From: Sphingomonas bacterium
GTDB taxonomy: Bacteria; Pseudomonadota; Alphaproteobacteria; Sphingomonadales; Sphingomonadaceae
Assembly (NCBI RefSeq): GCF_028292965.1
Contig: NZ_JAQGLG010000139.1
Location: forward strand, 1 to 51,721
Direction of reading: 5' to 3'
DNA length: 51,721 bases
The translations under genes and the position numbers were made by a program. This document shows, piece by piece, positions 1 through 8,096 of this stretch. The notes under the pieces are model-generated. The model made no database searches. It was given only the letters and a program-made list of their open reading frames with translations, and had not been told where the DNA came from. Positions within the stretch are counted from its first letter, which is position 1. Each line of letters begins with the position of its first letter.

Positions 1-122
1 ATCGACGCCTCGCAAAAGACGTCGAGGCCACCATCAACTCCGCCAGAGCCTTCCTCTATGCCGCTTCCATCATGCTCCTCGTCCGACGCATCGCCAGATC
101 AGTATGACTTATCGGACGGACT
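1..122 (+). mobile_element. Right end of an IS5-family insertion sequence (partial)
   Basis: The reading frame 3-107 is the last 34 codons of a transposase (RRLAKDVEATINSARAF...LLVRRIARSV, then TGA), the C-terminal pattern typical of IS5-family DDE transposases of the IS427/IS1031 type. About 15 bases after the stop (to position 122) probably form the terminal inverted repeat. The next four bases, 123-126, are CTAA, which fits the YTAR target duplicated by this group. Those bases also hold the stop codon of the neighbouring minus-strand transporter gene, so the element appears to have landed exactly there without breaking it. The left part of the element lies outside the window, so group assignment is tentative. 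Confidence 0.7.
3..107 (+). CDS. IS5-family transposase, C-terminal fragment
   Basis: Only the last 34 residues are visible, and the frame runs off the left edge of the window. The segment with a conserved K-D-x-E and the short hydrophobic tail SIMLLVRRIAR matches the end of IS5-like transposases, which cut and paste DNA with a DDE active site; the catalytic residues are upstream and not visible. Whether the full gene is intact cannot be told. Confidence 0.65.
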   Translation, partial: RRLAKDVEATINSARAFLYAASIMLLVRRIARSV

Positions 123-1373
123 CTAAGAGCGCAGTGCTGAGCGCGGCTGGCTGCGCAACGCCGCCCAGGCGACCAGCACTGCGATCGGGTGAAGCGCGCC
201 CATCAGCAGGAAGATGGTGGCGTAATTGCCCGACGCGGCGAGCTGGCCGACCAGCTTGGTCGAGAAGATCCCGCCCAGCGCGCTGCCTGCCGCGACGAAG
301 CCGAAGATCGTCGCGACGACGCGCCTGGGATAGAGATCGACCACCAGCGTGCCGAGATTGATCTGGAAGATCAGGTGGCCGAAGCCGACCAAAGCGGCGA
401 TCGCCAGCGTCCAGTTCACGCCGATCCCGCTCGCGATCAACATGCCGAACGGGGTCAGCGTCGCCGCCACCGCACAAGCGATCAACCGGCTTTTCGGTGC
501 GGGCACGCCACGCTTGATCAGCCAGCCCGAGAACAGCCCGCCACCGATGCTGCCGACATCCGCCGCGAGATAGACAACCCAGGCGATGCCCGCGACCGCC
601 GCCAGCGACAGGCCGCGCTGGTCGATAAGATATTTGGGAAACCAGAACAGGTAGAAATACCATACCGGATCGGCGATCAGCCGCGACAACGCGAAGCCCC
701 AGATCGGGCGTTCACGGGCGATCGCGGCCCAGGGTGTCGGCTGCGCCGGCCCGGCATCCGCCACTTTGTCGCGACGCGGATAGATCAGCAGCCAGGCGAC
801 CAGCCACACCAGCCCGAGCGCGCCGGTGCCGACAAAGGCCGCGCGCCAGCCATAGGTCAGCGCAAGGAAGCCGATCATCGGCGGAGCGATCGTCGCGCCG
901 ACCATCGCGCCGGCCGTATAAGCACCAAAGGCGAAGCCGCGCTCGCTCTCCGGAAAATGCTCGGCCACCGCCTTGGGCCCGGCAGTGTAATTGCCCGCTT
1001 CGCCGAGCCCGAGCAGCGCACGCGTGGCGCCGAGTTGCCCGGCGCTGTTGACCAGCCCGGTCGCCATATTGGCCAGCGACCACCAGCCGACAAACAAGGC
1101 AAGCGACAGCTTCGTGCCGAGCCGGTCCGTCAGCCACCCCGCGCCGAGATAGGCGAGCGTATAGGCGATGAGGAAGAACTGGACGATCCGGGCATAGCCG
1201 ATATCGTCGATATGCAGGTCGCGCTGCACCAGCGGCGCCATGATCGACAGCGTCTGGCGGTCGACATAGTTGAGCACCGTCGAAGCGAACAGCAGCGCGA
1301 GGATCGCCCAGCGGATCCGGCCATAGCTGGTGGGCGCGTCGGCGCCCTCGGCGGTGACGCCGCTATCCGCCAA
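123..1373 (-). CDS. MFS transporter, anion:cation symporter (hexuronate/sugar-acid) type
   Basis: About 416 residues with the hydrophobic pattern of 12 membrane helices. It has the ACS-family N-terminal signature (helix 1 followed by NYVDRQTLS), the loop 2-3 motif GWLTDRLG and the loop LLGLGEAGNYTAGPKAVAEHFP, as in hexuronate and galactonate permeases (ExuT/DgoT relatives). It probably imports a sugar acid across the inner membrane with protons. No ATG precedes the first helix except deep inside the upstream gene, so a TTG at 1373 (overlapping the end of the IclR gene by 11 bases) is proposed as start; no strong Shine-Dalgarno is visible. Its stop codon abuts an IS5-family end. It is coupled to the regulator upstream and lies beside catabolic genes for the same kind of substrate. 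Confidence 0.85.
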   Translation of the reverse strand: MADSGVTAEGADAPTSYGRIRWAILALLFASTVLNYVDRQTLSIMAPLVQRDLHIDDIGYARIVQFFLIAYTLAYLGAGWLTDRLGTKLSLALFVGWWSLANMATGLVNSAGQLGATRALLGLGEAGNYTAGPKAVAEHFPESERGFAFGAYTAGAMVGATIAPPMIGFLALTYGWRAAFVGTGALGLVWLVAWLLIYPRRDKVADAGPAQPTPWAAIARERPIWGFALSRLIADPVWYFYLFWFPKYLIDQRGLSLAAVAGIAWVVYLAADVGSIGGGLFSGWLIKRGVPAPKSRLIACAVAATLTPFGMLIASGIGVNWTLAIAALVGFGHLIFQINLGTLVVDLYPRRVVATIFGFVAAGSALGGIFSTKLVGQLAASGNYATIFLLMGALHPIAVLVAWAALRSQPRSALRS

Positions 1374-2085
1374 TGTTGGGCGCCGATTCACGTAGCGCCG
1401 CGACCAGCGCCTCGGACGAGGCTTCCGGGATCCAGCCCGACAGCGCGATGCCGGCATGCGCCGGGTCGCCGGTCGAGATGGCCACGACATGGTGGTCGCG
1501 ATCGTCGGCGACATGAACCCGCGCGTAACCCAGTTGCCTGACCTCGGCGAGCTTCGTCAGCAGCTGCTCGATGCCGCCGGGAAACATCGGAATGTCCTTG
1601 TCGAGATACAGTTCGCGCACATCCTCGTCGTCCAGCTCCGACAGCAGAACGACGCCGATGCCGCTGGTCGTCGCCGGCAACAGGCCGATCCGGCCGAGGC
1701 CGCGCGACGCCTCGATCCCCGGCGGAGCGTGGAACAGGTAACTGACATTGTCGCCCCACAGCACGCCGAGCGCGACCGTATGACCGAAACGCCGCAGCGA
1801 CTCGAGTTCGGGCAAGGCGCGGCGGATCAGGCCGGAGGCGAACAGGCTTTGCGCGGCCAGCACATGCATGCCCGGGCCGGCGGTATATTTGCGGTTCGCG
1901 GTCTGCCGCGCGATGCCGAGATAGGCGAGCGTCTTGAGCAAGCGGTTGATCTTGGTCGGATCGGCGTTGAGCCGGCGCGCCAGCTCGCGGCAGCCGACCG
2001 GCTCGGGCGAGGTCGCCAGTGCCTGCAGCGTTTTGATGCCGTCGATCAGGCTCTGGTTGGGCTGGGCGTTAGGCTTTGGGCGCAT
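1363..2085 (-). CDS. IclR-family transcriptional regulator
   Basis: 240 residues. The N-terminal 65 or so residues form a winged helix-turn-helix (GCRELARRLNADPTKINRLLKTLAYLGIA), followed by the C-terminal IclR effector-binding domain, including the typical run GLLPATTSGIGVVLLSEL. IclR proteins bind small carboxylic or sugar acids and control adjacent catabolic operons. It overlaps the MFS gene start, so the two are co-transcribed, and it is the only obvious regulator for the sugar-acid genes to its right. The effector could be a keto-deoxy sugar acid, which is inference from context. Confidence 0.88.
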   Translation of the reverse strand: MRPKPNAQPNQSLIDGIKTLQALATSPEPVGCRELARRLNADPTKINRLLKTLAYLGIARQTANRKYTAGPGMHVLAAQSLFASGLIRRALPELESLRRFGHTVALGVLWGDNVSYLFHAPPGIEASRGLGRIGLLPATTSGIGVVLLSELDDEDVRELYLDKDIPMFPGGIEQLLTKLAEVRQLGYARVHVADDRDHHVVAISTGDPAHAGIALSGWIPEASSEALVAALRESAPNIGG

Positions 2086-2170
2086 GGCCGCCTCCTATGC
2101 ACCAGCGCGACGAGCGCGCCAAACCGGCGCGGCGGCGGGTTTACCATACCCTACCCAATCCCTTTGCCGC

Positions 2171-2225
2171 CCTTCCGCCTTCCGCCTTCCGCCTTCCGCC
2201 TTCCGCCTTCCGCCTTCCGCCTTCC
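2171..2225. repeat. Heptanucleotide tandem repeat (CCTTCCG)7
   Basis: Seven perfect head-to-tail copies of CCTTCCG run from 2171 to 2219, followed by a partial eighth copy (CCTTCCT) to 2226. It sits in the 257-base gap between the IclR gene, transcribed leftward away from it, and the 3' end of the dehydratase gene. A 7-mer array is prone to slippage and would vary in copy number among isolates. No coding frame is convincing across it. Confidence 0.95.
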
Positions 2226-2232
2226 TCGCTTC

Positions 2233-2325
2233 CCGGCGGAGGCCGGAGCCCAGCTGGGAAAGCAGAAGTAGTGACAGGCGCGCGCTCCAGCTAGCGTCTT
2301 CCGACTGGATCCCGGCCTCCGCCGG
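2233..2325. repeat. Intergenic inverted repeat, 14-bp arms
   Basis: Arms 2233-2246 (CCGGCGGAGGCCGG) and 2312-2325 are exact reverse complements, separated by 65 bases. It looks like a paired palindromic intergenic element of the kind scattered in sphingomonad genomes near gene ends. It lies just past the stop of the minus-strand dehydratase gene, so it could also influence transcript ends. Function is not shown. Confidence 0.7.
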
Positions 2326-2342
2326 AGAAGGAAGAAGAGCGA

Positions 2343-3515
2343 TCACGCCACCAGCTCCGCGTGCTGCCAGAATTGCTCGCTGGGCGCTACGCCAAGGCCG
2401 GCGCCCTGCGGGAGTCGGTAGTGGCCGCCCGCATAGCCCATATCGCTGTCGAGCAGCGCGAGATTGCGTTCGAAGATCGAATGCTGCCACTCATGCTTCC
2501 ACAGATTTGCCTGGGTCGCAGAGACATGCAGGCTGGCGGCGAGGAAGATGCCGGTGCCGATCGTCGCATGCGGCGCGAGCCCCGCACCATGCACCGCGCC
2601 GAGCGCGGCGATACGCGCGAACTGGGTGATGCCGGTGTGGCCCATCTCGGGCTGGAGGAAGGCGAGCGGGCCGGCGGCGAGCCGGTTGCCCGCCTCATAG
2701 GCGGTGTACCATTCCTCGCCCGCCGCGATGGGGATCGGGCTATCGCGCCCGAGTTCGCCGAGCCCTGCGACATCCTCGGGCTTGACCGGCGCCTCGATGA
2801 AGGTCGGTCGATAGGGTGCGAGCTGTGCGGCCAGGGCGTGGGCCTCGTCGGCGGTGAACTTCCAGTGGAGATCGACCATGATCTCGGCGGCGGCGCCCAG
2901 CGCGCCGCGCAACGCCGCCATCTCCTCGACGATGCCTTCATGGCTGACCACGGCGGCGAATTTAAACGCATCGATGCCGCGCTGCTGCCAGTCGCGCGCC
3001 AGCGCCACGCGCTCGTCGAGCGTCGCCGCGGGCAGGCCCGACAGATAGCCGGGGATGGTCGTGTTGACCGTCGGCCCGATCAGCTCGCGCACCGGCACGC
3101 CGCGACGCTTGCCGCACAGGTCCCATAAAGCGATGTCGATGGCGGCGATGGCATCGACATGGAATCCGCCGGTGCAGCCGCGCACGCGCATCAGGTCGTA
3201 GAGCGTGTCCCATGCGGCTGCGGGGTCGTCGACCTCGCTGCCGATCAGCACCGGCGCGAGCAGATCGTTGATGATCTCGCAGGTCGCGCGCGGCGCGCAG
3301 ATGCCATAGGTCTCGCCCCAGCCGACCAGCCCGTCTTCGCAGGTCACGCGCACCACGATCGATCGGTCGACGGTCGGGTAGATCGTGCCGTTGCCGCGCC
3401 GCACGATATAACCGCGCGCATTGACCTGTTCGCCCGGGCCGAGCGGGCCGAGATAGGGCGTGTCGCGCGGCAGCGTGACGATGAAGGTCTCGATCGCCGC
3501 GATATGCTGGCTCAT
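2343..3515 (-). CDS. Enolase-superfamily sugar-acid dehydratase/cycloisomerase (MR/MLE type)
   Basis: 390 residues with the mandelate racemase/muconate-lactonizing N-terminal capping domain and barrel. Visible active-site elements are DAFKF (KxF in place of the usual KxK), the metal ligands in VDLHWK, FIEAP and AAGEEW, and the catalytic His of APHATIGTG. Such enzymes abstract a proton alpha to a carboxylate and dehydrate sugar acids to 2-keto-3-deoxy acids, or open or close sugar lactones. The start MSQHIAA at 3515 overlaps the upstream gene by ATGA, so the two are translationally coupled. Exact substrate (galactonate, fuconate, galactarolactone and so on) cannot be read from sequence. The KxF variation deserves note. 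Confidence 0.85.
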   Translation of the reverse strand: MSQHIAAIETFIVTLPRDTPYLGPLGPGEQVNARGYIVRRGNGTIYPTVDRSIVVRVTCEDGLVGWGETYGICAPRATCEIINDLLAPVLIGSEVDDPAAAWDTLYDLMRVRGCTGGFHVDAIAAIDIALWDLCGKRRGVPVRELIGPTVNTTIPGYLSGLPAATLDERVALARDWQQRGIDAFKFAAVVSHEGIVEEMAALRGALGAAAEIMVDLHWKFTADEAHALAAQLAPYRPTFIEAPVKPEDVAGLGELGRDSPIPIAAGEEWYTAYEAGNRLAAGPLAFLQPEMGHTGITQFARIAALGAVHGAGLAPHATIGTGIFLAASLHVSATQANLWKHEWQHSIFERNLALLDSDMGYAGGHYRLPQGAGLGVAPSEQFWQHAELVA

Positions 3516-4432
3516 TGTGCGCTTGTGCCAGTTAGTTCGGGCGGCAACAAATCCGCGAGGCGCGCGAGCAGCGCGTCGAGCTCGACCCGGTCGTAACGGT
3601 CGAGCTCGGGGCCGGGTGCGCGGGTGAAGGCGCAATCGATCAGGCCGCGCCGTTGCAGCATCGCCTTGGTCAGGCGCCAGCGAAACACCGCCTGCATGTT
3701 GAGCAACGGCAGCGTGCGCTCGAACAGGTCGCGCGCCGCGCCCACGCGCCCGGCGGCGAAATGATCGAGCATCGCGACATGCAGTTCGGTGATCTCGCAG
3801 GCCGGCATGGTGCCGCGCGCGCCGCGCGTCAGCTCGTCGATCACGTAACGCGCGCCAGCGCCCCCGAACACCGCATCGAGCGATGCGCCGGCCAGTTCGG
3901 TCAGGCGGGTGATGCGTTGGCCCGACGGTTGCGCCTCTTCCTTGACATAGACGATGCCCGCGACGTCATGCGCCAGCTGCGCGACCTGTTCGAGCGGCAA
4001 GCCGATGCCCATCGGGGCGGGGGCGTTCTGCAGCATGATCGGCACGCCCGAGGCGGCATAAGCGTCGCGGAAGAAGGCCGCCATAGCGGGCAGGTCACCG
4101 GCATGATGTTTCGGGGTGAGGATCATCGCGGCGGCCGCGCCGGCTTTCGCGCCGGCCTCGGCAAAGGCGATGGCATCGGCGGTCGATGTCGCGCTGGCGC
4201 CGACCACGAACGGCATGCGGCCGCCGAGCCATTCGCCGATTCGCGCGGTCATGTGCAGCCGCTCGTCGCGGCTCAGCAGGTCATATTCGCTGGCCAGCCC
4301 GGGAAAGACGACGCCGTGCGCACCCGACGCGACGATATAGTCGAGCACGCGCCGCATGCCGGGCTCGTCGATCGCCCCGCTCGCCGTGAAGATCGTCGGC
4401 AGGATGGGCAACACCCCCTTCAGCCCGCTCAT
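3512..4432 (-). CDS. Dihydrodipicolinate synthase (DapA/NanA)-family aldolase or dehydratase
   Basis: 306 residues of a class I (Schiff-base) barrel. It shows the entrance motif GAHGVVFPGLASEY near the N-terminus, the Schiff-base lysine in IVYVKEE and a late FGGAGARYV. Family members split or dehydrate 2-keto-3-deoxy sugar acids. The gene is coupled by ATGA to the enolase-type dehydratase, so it probably handles that enzyme's product. An ATG at 4474 is possible. The ATG at 4432 (MSGLKG) is preferred because AAGGGAG lies about 8 bases before it, and the extra 14 residues lack family similarity. It could act as a KDG/KDGal aldolase, which would matter because no DgoA-type aldolase is in view. 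Confidence 0.85.
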   Translation of the reverse strand: MSGLKGVLPILPTIFTASGAIDEPGMRRVLDYIVASGAHGVVFPGLASEYDLLSRDERLHMTARIGEWLGGRMPFVVGASATSTADAIAFAEAGAKAGAAAAMILTPKHHAGDLPAMAAFFRDAYAASGVPIMLQNAPAPMGIGLPLEQVAQLAHDVAGIVYVKEEAQPSGQRITRLTELAGASLDAVFGGAGARYVIDELTRGARGTMPACEITELHVAMLDHFAAGRVGAARDLFERTLPLLNMQAVFRWRLTKAMLQRRGLIDCAFTRAPGPELDRYDRVELDALLARLADLLPPELTGTSAQ

Positions 4433-4562
4433 CCAGCCCACTCCCTTGACCGAGGCGTCAATCTCGCGCCACATGTTGCTATATGTGTAATTTGTGCTTC
4501 AGAGAATCTACGAAGTCAATCACGAAATGCCTGATAAGGCGGTCGCGAAGTGCCTCTTGCGT

Positions 4563-4602
4563 CGTTTCAAACGTTGCTCTATTAGAAACGTAAGTCAATA
4601 AT
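4563..4602 (+). promoter_or_regulatory. Candidate operator palindrome and promoter for the TonB receptor operon
   Basis: The 215-base divergent gap between the aldolase-family gene and the receptor gene contains an 11-base palindrome CGTTTCAAACG (4563-4573). It is immediately followed by a sigma70-like pair, TTGCTC (4574-4579) and AATAAT (4597-4602), with 17 bases between. The palindrome touching the -35 box is where an IclR-type regulator could act. A further AGAAACGT at 4585-4591 resembles a second half-site. All inferred by eye. Confidence 0.4.
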
Positions 4603-4647
4603 GACGACCGCGCCGGGGGATCGGCGTACAGGAGAGGGAACAAGGCT

Positions 4648-7323
4648 ATGAGAATCCGTTCGATCGGGCGCTTTCTGGTTTCGTCGATGCTGGCATCGAC
4701 CGGCGTGCTGGCCATGCCGGCACTGGCGCAGACGGCGGCCCAACCCGCAGCGCAACCCGCCGCCGCGCCGGAGCCCGACACGACCAACGACATCGTCGTC
4801 AACGGCATCCGCCAGAGCCTCGGCGCGGCGCGCGACATCAAGCGCGACGCGACCCAGTTCGTCGACGCGATCGTCGCCGACGATATCGGCAAGCTGCCCG
4901 ATCGCAACGTCGCCGAATCGCTGGCCCGGGTCTCGGGCGTCCAGGTCGATCGCGGCATCGGCGAGGGCACCAGCGTGTCGGTACGCGGCCTGCGCCAGAA
5001 CGTCTTCCTGTTCAACGGCCGCGAAATCGTCGACGCCACGGGTCGCGGCGGCACCGGCCTCGACCAGCTCGGCACCTCGACCTACGGCATTCTCGCGCTG
5101 GTCCCGTCGGAACTGATCTCGAAGCTCGAGGTGACCAAGCTGGCCGGCGCCAACCAGATCGCCGGCGCGCTCGGCGGCATCGTCGACATCAACACGCGCA
5201 TGCCACTCGACGGCCGCAACCAGCTCGCGGTGAAAGGCGGCGTCACCTATGACGATCTGTCCAAGAAGGCCGGCTATGAGCTGTTCGGCCTGATGTCGCA
5301 CAAATTCGCCGGCGACACGCTCGGGGTGCTGCTCTCGGCCTCCTATGGCAATCGCCATCTCGACCAGCAGGGGCTCGATACCTTTGCCGGTTATAGCCGC
5401 TTCACCGACGCCGGCGGCACGGTCCGCTTCGGCAATGGCGACGTCCGCGCGGAAGAAATTTCCGAGACGCGCAAGAAACTCGGCCTTGACGGCGTGATCC
5501 AGTGGCGCCCGTCGCCGGGCGTCGAGTTCACCCTCGACAGCTTCTATTCGAAGCTCAAATCCGACCGGAATCGCTACTGGGTATCGTTCAATCCGATCAG
5601 CGGGCTGACCAGTGCGACCTATTCGCCCAACAACATCCTGATCTCGGGTACGGCGAACACCCCGGTGCTGACCAACACCGAATTCGCCACGACCACCGCC
5701 GACACCTGGTCCTCGGCGCTACGCGGCAAGTTCGACGTGGCGAGCAACGTGCACGGCAGCGCCGAGCTGTCCTATGATCGTTCGACGTCCAGCTACCACC
5801 AGATTTATTTCCGCCTTCAGCCGATCGCGACGATCACCCCGACGGTCGCTTTCGATCTCGGCAAGGGCGATCTCGGCGCGTTCAACATCAGCGGCATCAG
5901 TCTGACCGATCCGTCGCAGCTGCGTTTCACCATCCTGTTCGACAATCTCTACCGCGCCAGGACCACGGCCACGGCGGGGCGGACCGACTGGACCGCGAGC
6001 TTCGGCGACAACAGCGCCAACGCCTTCTCGGCCGGCGCAAGGTTCCAGCATCTCGATACCGTGGTGAACCCGCTGCTGGCCGATATCCGACCGGCGGGCG
6101 GCATCGTCGCTACCGCGATACCGAACTACATCACGCTGCGCACCAACAGCGATTTCGCCTCCGGCCAGTTCGCCGGCCTGCCGCGCAGCTATCTGATCGC
6201 CAGCGACGCTGTGCGCGGTGGCTGCACCGCCTTCACCGACGTTACCGCGGTGTCGCAGAGTGCCGCCTGCCTCAACCCGTCGCAGACCACCACTGCGCTC
6301 GCCGGCACCTATGAGATCAAGGAGAATTTCTACGAAGGCTATGGCAAGCTCGACTTCGGCACCGATCTCGGTGGGGTCAAGCTCGCCGGCAATATCGGCC
6401 TGCGCTACGTCCATCGCAGCATGGACTCGATCGGCAATCTGATCGGGACCAACGGCGCCGCGACGCCGACCGTGTTCCACCGCAACGACGATGAATGGCT
6501 GCCCTCCGCGACCGCCAAGTTCGACCTGTCGCAGAGCCTGATCCTGCGCCTAGGCGCGGCGCAGGTCGTCGCCTTCCCCAACAGCGCCGATCTCAACAAC
6601 GGCCTGCAGCTGTTCAACACCGCGGTCTTCGTCAATGGCGTGCAGACCGCACTCGGCACCGGCAATGGCGGCGCGCCCAACCTCAACCCGTACAAGGCCA
6701 AGCAGCTCGACGGCTCGCTGGAATATTATTTCGGCCACCAGGCGCTGATCTCGCTCGGCCTGTTCTACAAGGACGTCTCGACTTTCATCGTTCAGCAGCA
6801 GAGCGCGGAGACCTACGGCGGCGTCAACTATCTGATCAACCGCAAGATCAACGGTGCCGGCGCCAAGGTGAAGGGCATCGAGGGGCTGGTGCAGCTGCCC
6901 TTTTACTTCCTGCCCGGGCCGTTCGACGGCTTCGGCGTGGTCGCGACCTATTCGTACATCGACTCCTCCACCCCGATCAAGGATGTGGTCGGGCGCACCC
7001 TTCCGTTCCCCGGCCTGTCGAAGAACAATTTCAACCTGGTCGGCTATTATGAAAAGGGCCCGTTCAGCCTGCGTGTGGCCTATAACTGGCGCGACAAATA
7101 TCTCATCGGCCTGTCGGCCGCGGCGACCGGCATCTACAACGACTCCTATACAGACCTGTCCGCCACGGCGCGCTACGACATCACGCCCGGCATCTCGCTC
7201 GGTCTGGAGGCCAACAACCTTCTCAACGCGCGGCAGCGCACCTATGACGGGTCGGTCGAGGCGCTGCGCACCAATGTCTTCTTCGGCCGCATCTACAAGC
7301 TGAGCGTGAGCGCGAAGTTCTGA
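4648..7323 (+). CDS. TonB-dependent outer-membrane receptor (Caulobacter/Xanthomonas type)
   Basis: 891 residues. It has a signal peptide (about 1-27, ending ALAQ), a TonB-box-like NDIVVNGIR near residue 50, and a plug domain with KLPDRNVAESLARVSGVQV and VSVRGLRQN. A long beta-barrel ends in aromatic KLSVSAKF as outer-membrane insertion requires. This receptor class imports oligosaccharides and other bulky nutrients with energy from TonB. It heads a rightward operon with an SDR and DgoK and faces the dehydratase/aldolase pair. It most likely takes up the glycan or sugar acid consumed by this locus. A GGAGAGGGA Shine-Dalgarno lies upstream of the ATG. Substrate is inferred only. Confidence 0.93.
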   Translation: MRIRSIGRFLVSSMLASTGVLAMPALAQTAAQPAAQPAAAPEPDTTNDIVVNGIRQSLGAARDIKRDATQFVDAIVADDIGKLPDRNVAESLARVSGVQVDRGIGEGTSVSVRGLRQNVFLFNGREIVDATGRGGTGLDQLGTSTYGILALVPSELISKLEVTKLAGANQIAGALGGIVDINTRMPLDGRNQLAVKGGVTYDDLSKKAGYELFGLMSHKFAGDTLGVLLSASYGNRHLDQQGLDTFAGYSRFTDAGGTVRFGNGDVRAEEISETRKKLGLDGVIQWRPSPGVEFTLDSFYSKLKSDRNRYWVSFNPISGLTSATYSPNNILISGTANTPVLTNTEFATTTADTWSSALRGKFDVASNVHGSAELSYDRSTSSYHQIYFRLQPIATITPTVAFDLGKGDLGAFNISGISLTDPSQLRFTILFDNLYRARTTATAGRTDWTASFGDNSANAFSAGARFQHLDTVVNPLLADIRPAGGIVATAIPNYITLRTNSDFASGQFAGLPRSYLIASDAVRGGCTAFTDVTAVSQSAACLNPSQTTTALAGTYEIKENFYEGYGKLDFGTDLGGVKLAGNIGLRYVHRSMDSIGNLIGTNGAATPTVFHRNDDEWLPSATAKFDLSQSLILRLGAAQVVAFPNSADLNNGLQLFNTAVFVNGVQTALGTGNGGAPNLNPYKAKQLDGSLEYYFGHQALISLGLFYKDVSTFIVQQQSAETYGGVNYLINRKINGAGAKVKGIEGLVQLPFYFLPGPFDGFGVVATYSYIDSSTPIKDVVGRTLPFPGLSKNNFNLVGYYEKGPFSLRVAYNWRDKYLIGLSAAATGIYNDSYTDLSATARYDITPGISLGLEANNLLNARQRTYDGSVEALRTNVFFGRIYKLSVSAKF

Positions 7324-7351
7324 TCATCGCCTCGGGCGACGCGGAGGGCAT

Positions 7352-8092
7352 GTGACGGACGGGCTTTTGAATGGCCGCGTGGCCCTGGTCAGCGGGGCGG
7401 CCAGCGGGATCGGTGCGGCGATTGCCGCCCGGTTCCGCACCGCCGGCGCACGCGTCGCCGGTGTCGACCTGATCGCGGGCGGCACCACCGACTGCGATCT
7501 GGTCGCGGATGTGTCGTCCGACGCGGCGCTGGCGCTTGCTTATGACGAGACGGTGCGGCGGTTCGGCGCGCCCGATATCCTCGTCCATGCCGCCGCGGCA
7601 TCGGTGCCGGGCGGCACGCTCGACACCGATCCGGCCGACTATGCGCGGCTCTACGACGTCAATCTGATCGGCGCGGTGCGGCTGATGCGGCTGTGCGTGC
7701 CGGCGATGCGCGAGCGCGGCGGTGGCGTCGTCATCCTGCTGTCCTCGATCAACGCTGATTTCGCGACACCGACGCTCTCGGCCTATGCCGCGACCAAGGC
7801 CGCGATCAACAATCTGACCAAAACCGCCGCGCTGGAGTTCGCGTCGGACTCGATCCGCGTCAACGCGATCGCGCCGGCGTCGATCGACACGCCGCTGCTG
7901 CGCGGTTCGTTCCACAGCGCGTCCGATCCGGCCGCGGCCCGTGCCGCCAATGAGGCGCGTCACCCGCTCGGCCGTCTCGGCCGGGCCGACGAGGTCGCCG
8001 AACTGGCGCTGTTCCTCGCCTCCGACGCCGCCGAATGGATCACCGGCGCGGTCTACCCGATCGACGGCGGTGCCCGTGTCACACGGCGTTGA
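7352..8092 (+). CDS. SDR-family NAD(P)-dependent oxidoreductase (sugar dehydrogenase-like)
   Basis: 246 residues of a classical short-chain dehydrogenase: cofactor motif GAASGIGAAIA, catalytic Ser in ILLSSIN, YAATK (YxxxK), and C-terminal DGG. It starts at GTG 7352 with GGAGGG five bases before. The 28-base gap after the receptor and the four-base gap before dgoK imply one operon. In this setting it would oxidise an aldose to the lactone (galactose- or fucose-dehydrogenase role) or interconvert keto acids. The specific substrate cannot be assigned. Confidence 0.85.
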   Translation: MTDGLLNGRVALVSGAASGIGAAIAARFRTAGARVAGVDLIAGGTTDCDLVADVSSDAALALAYDETVRRFGAPDILVHAAAASVPGGTLDTDPADYARLYDVNLIGAVRLMRLCVPAMRERGGGVVILLSSINADFATPTLSAYAATKAAINNLTKTAALEFASDSIRVNAIAPASIDTPLLRGSFHSASDPAAARAANEARHPLGRLGRADEVAELALFLASDAAEWITGAVYPIDGGARVTRR

Positions 8093-8096
8093 GCGC

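Noticed and set aside
189..1541. Long plus-strand frame opposite the MFS gene
   Set aside because: High-GC antisense shadow rich in Arg/Asp/Ala; the minus strand encodes a clear transporter.
2456..3128. Plus-strand frames opposite the enolase-type gene
   Set aside because: Compositional shadows without ribosome sites or motifs.
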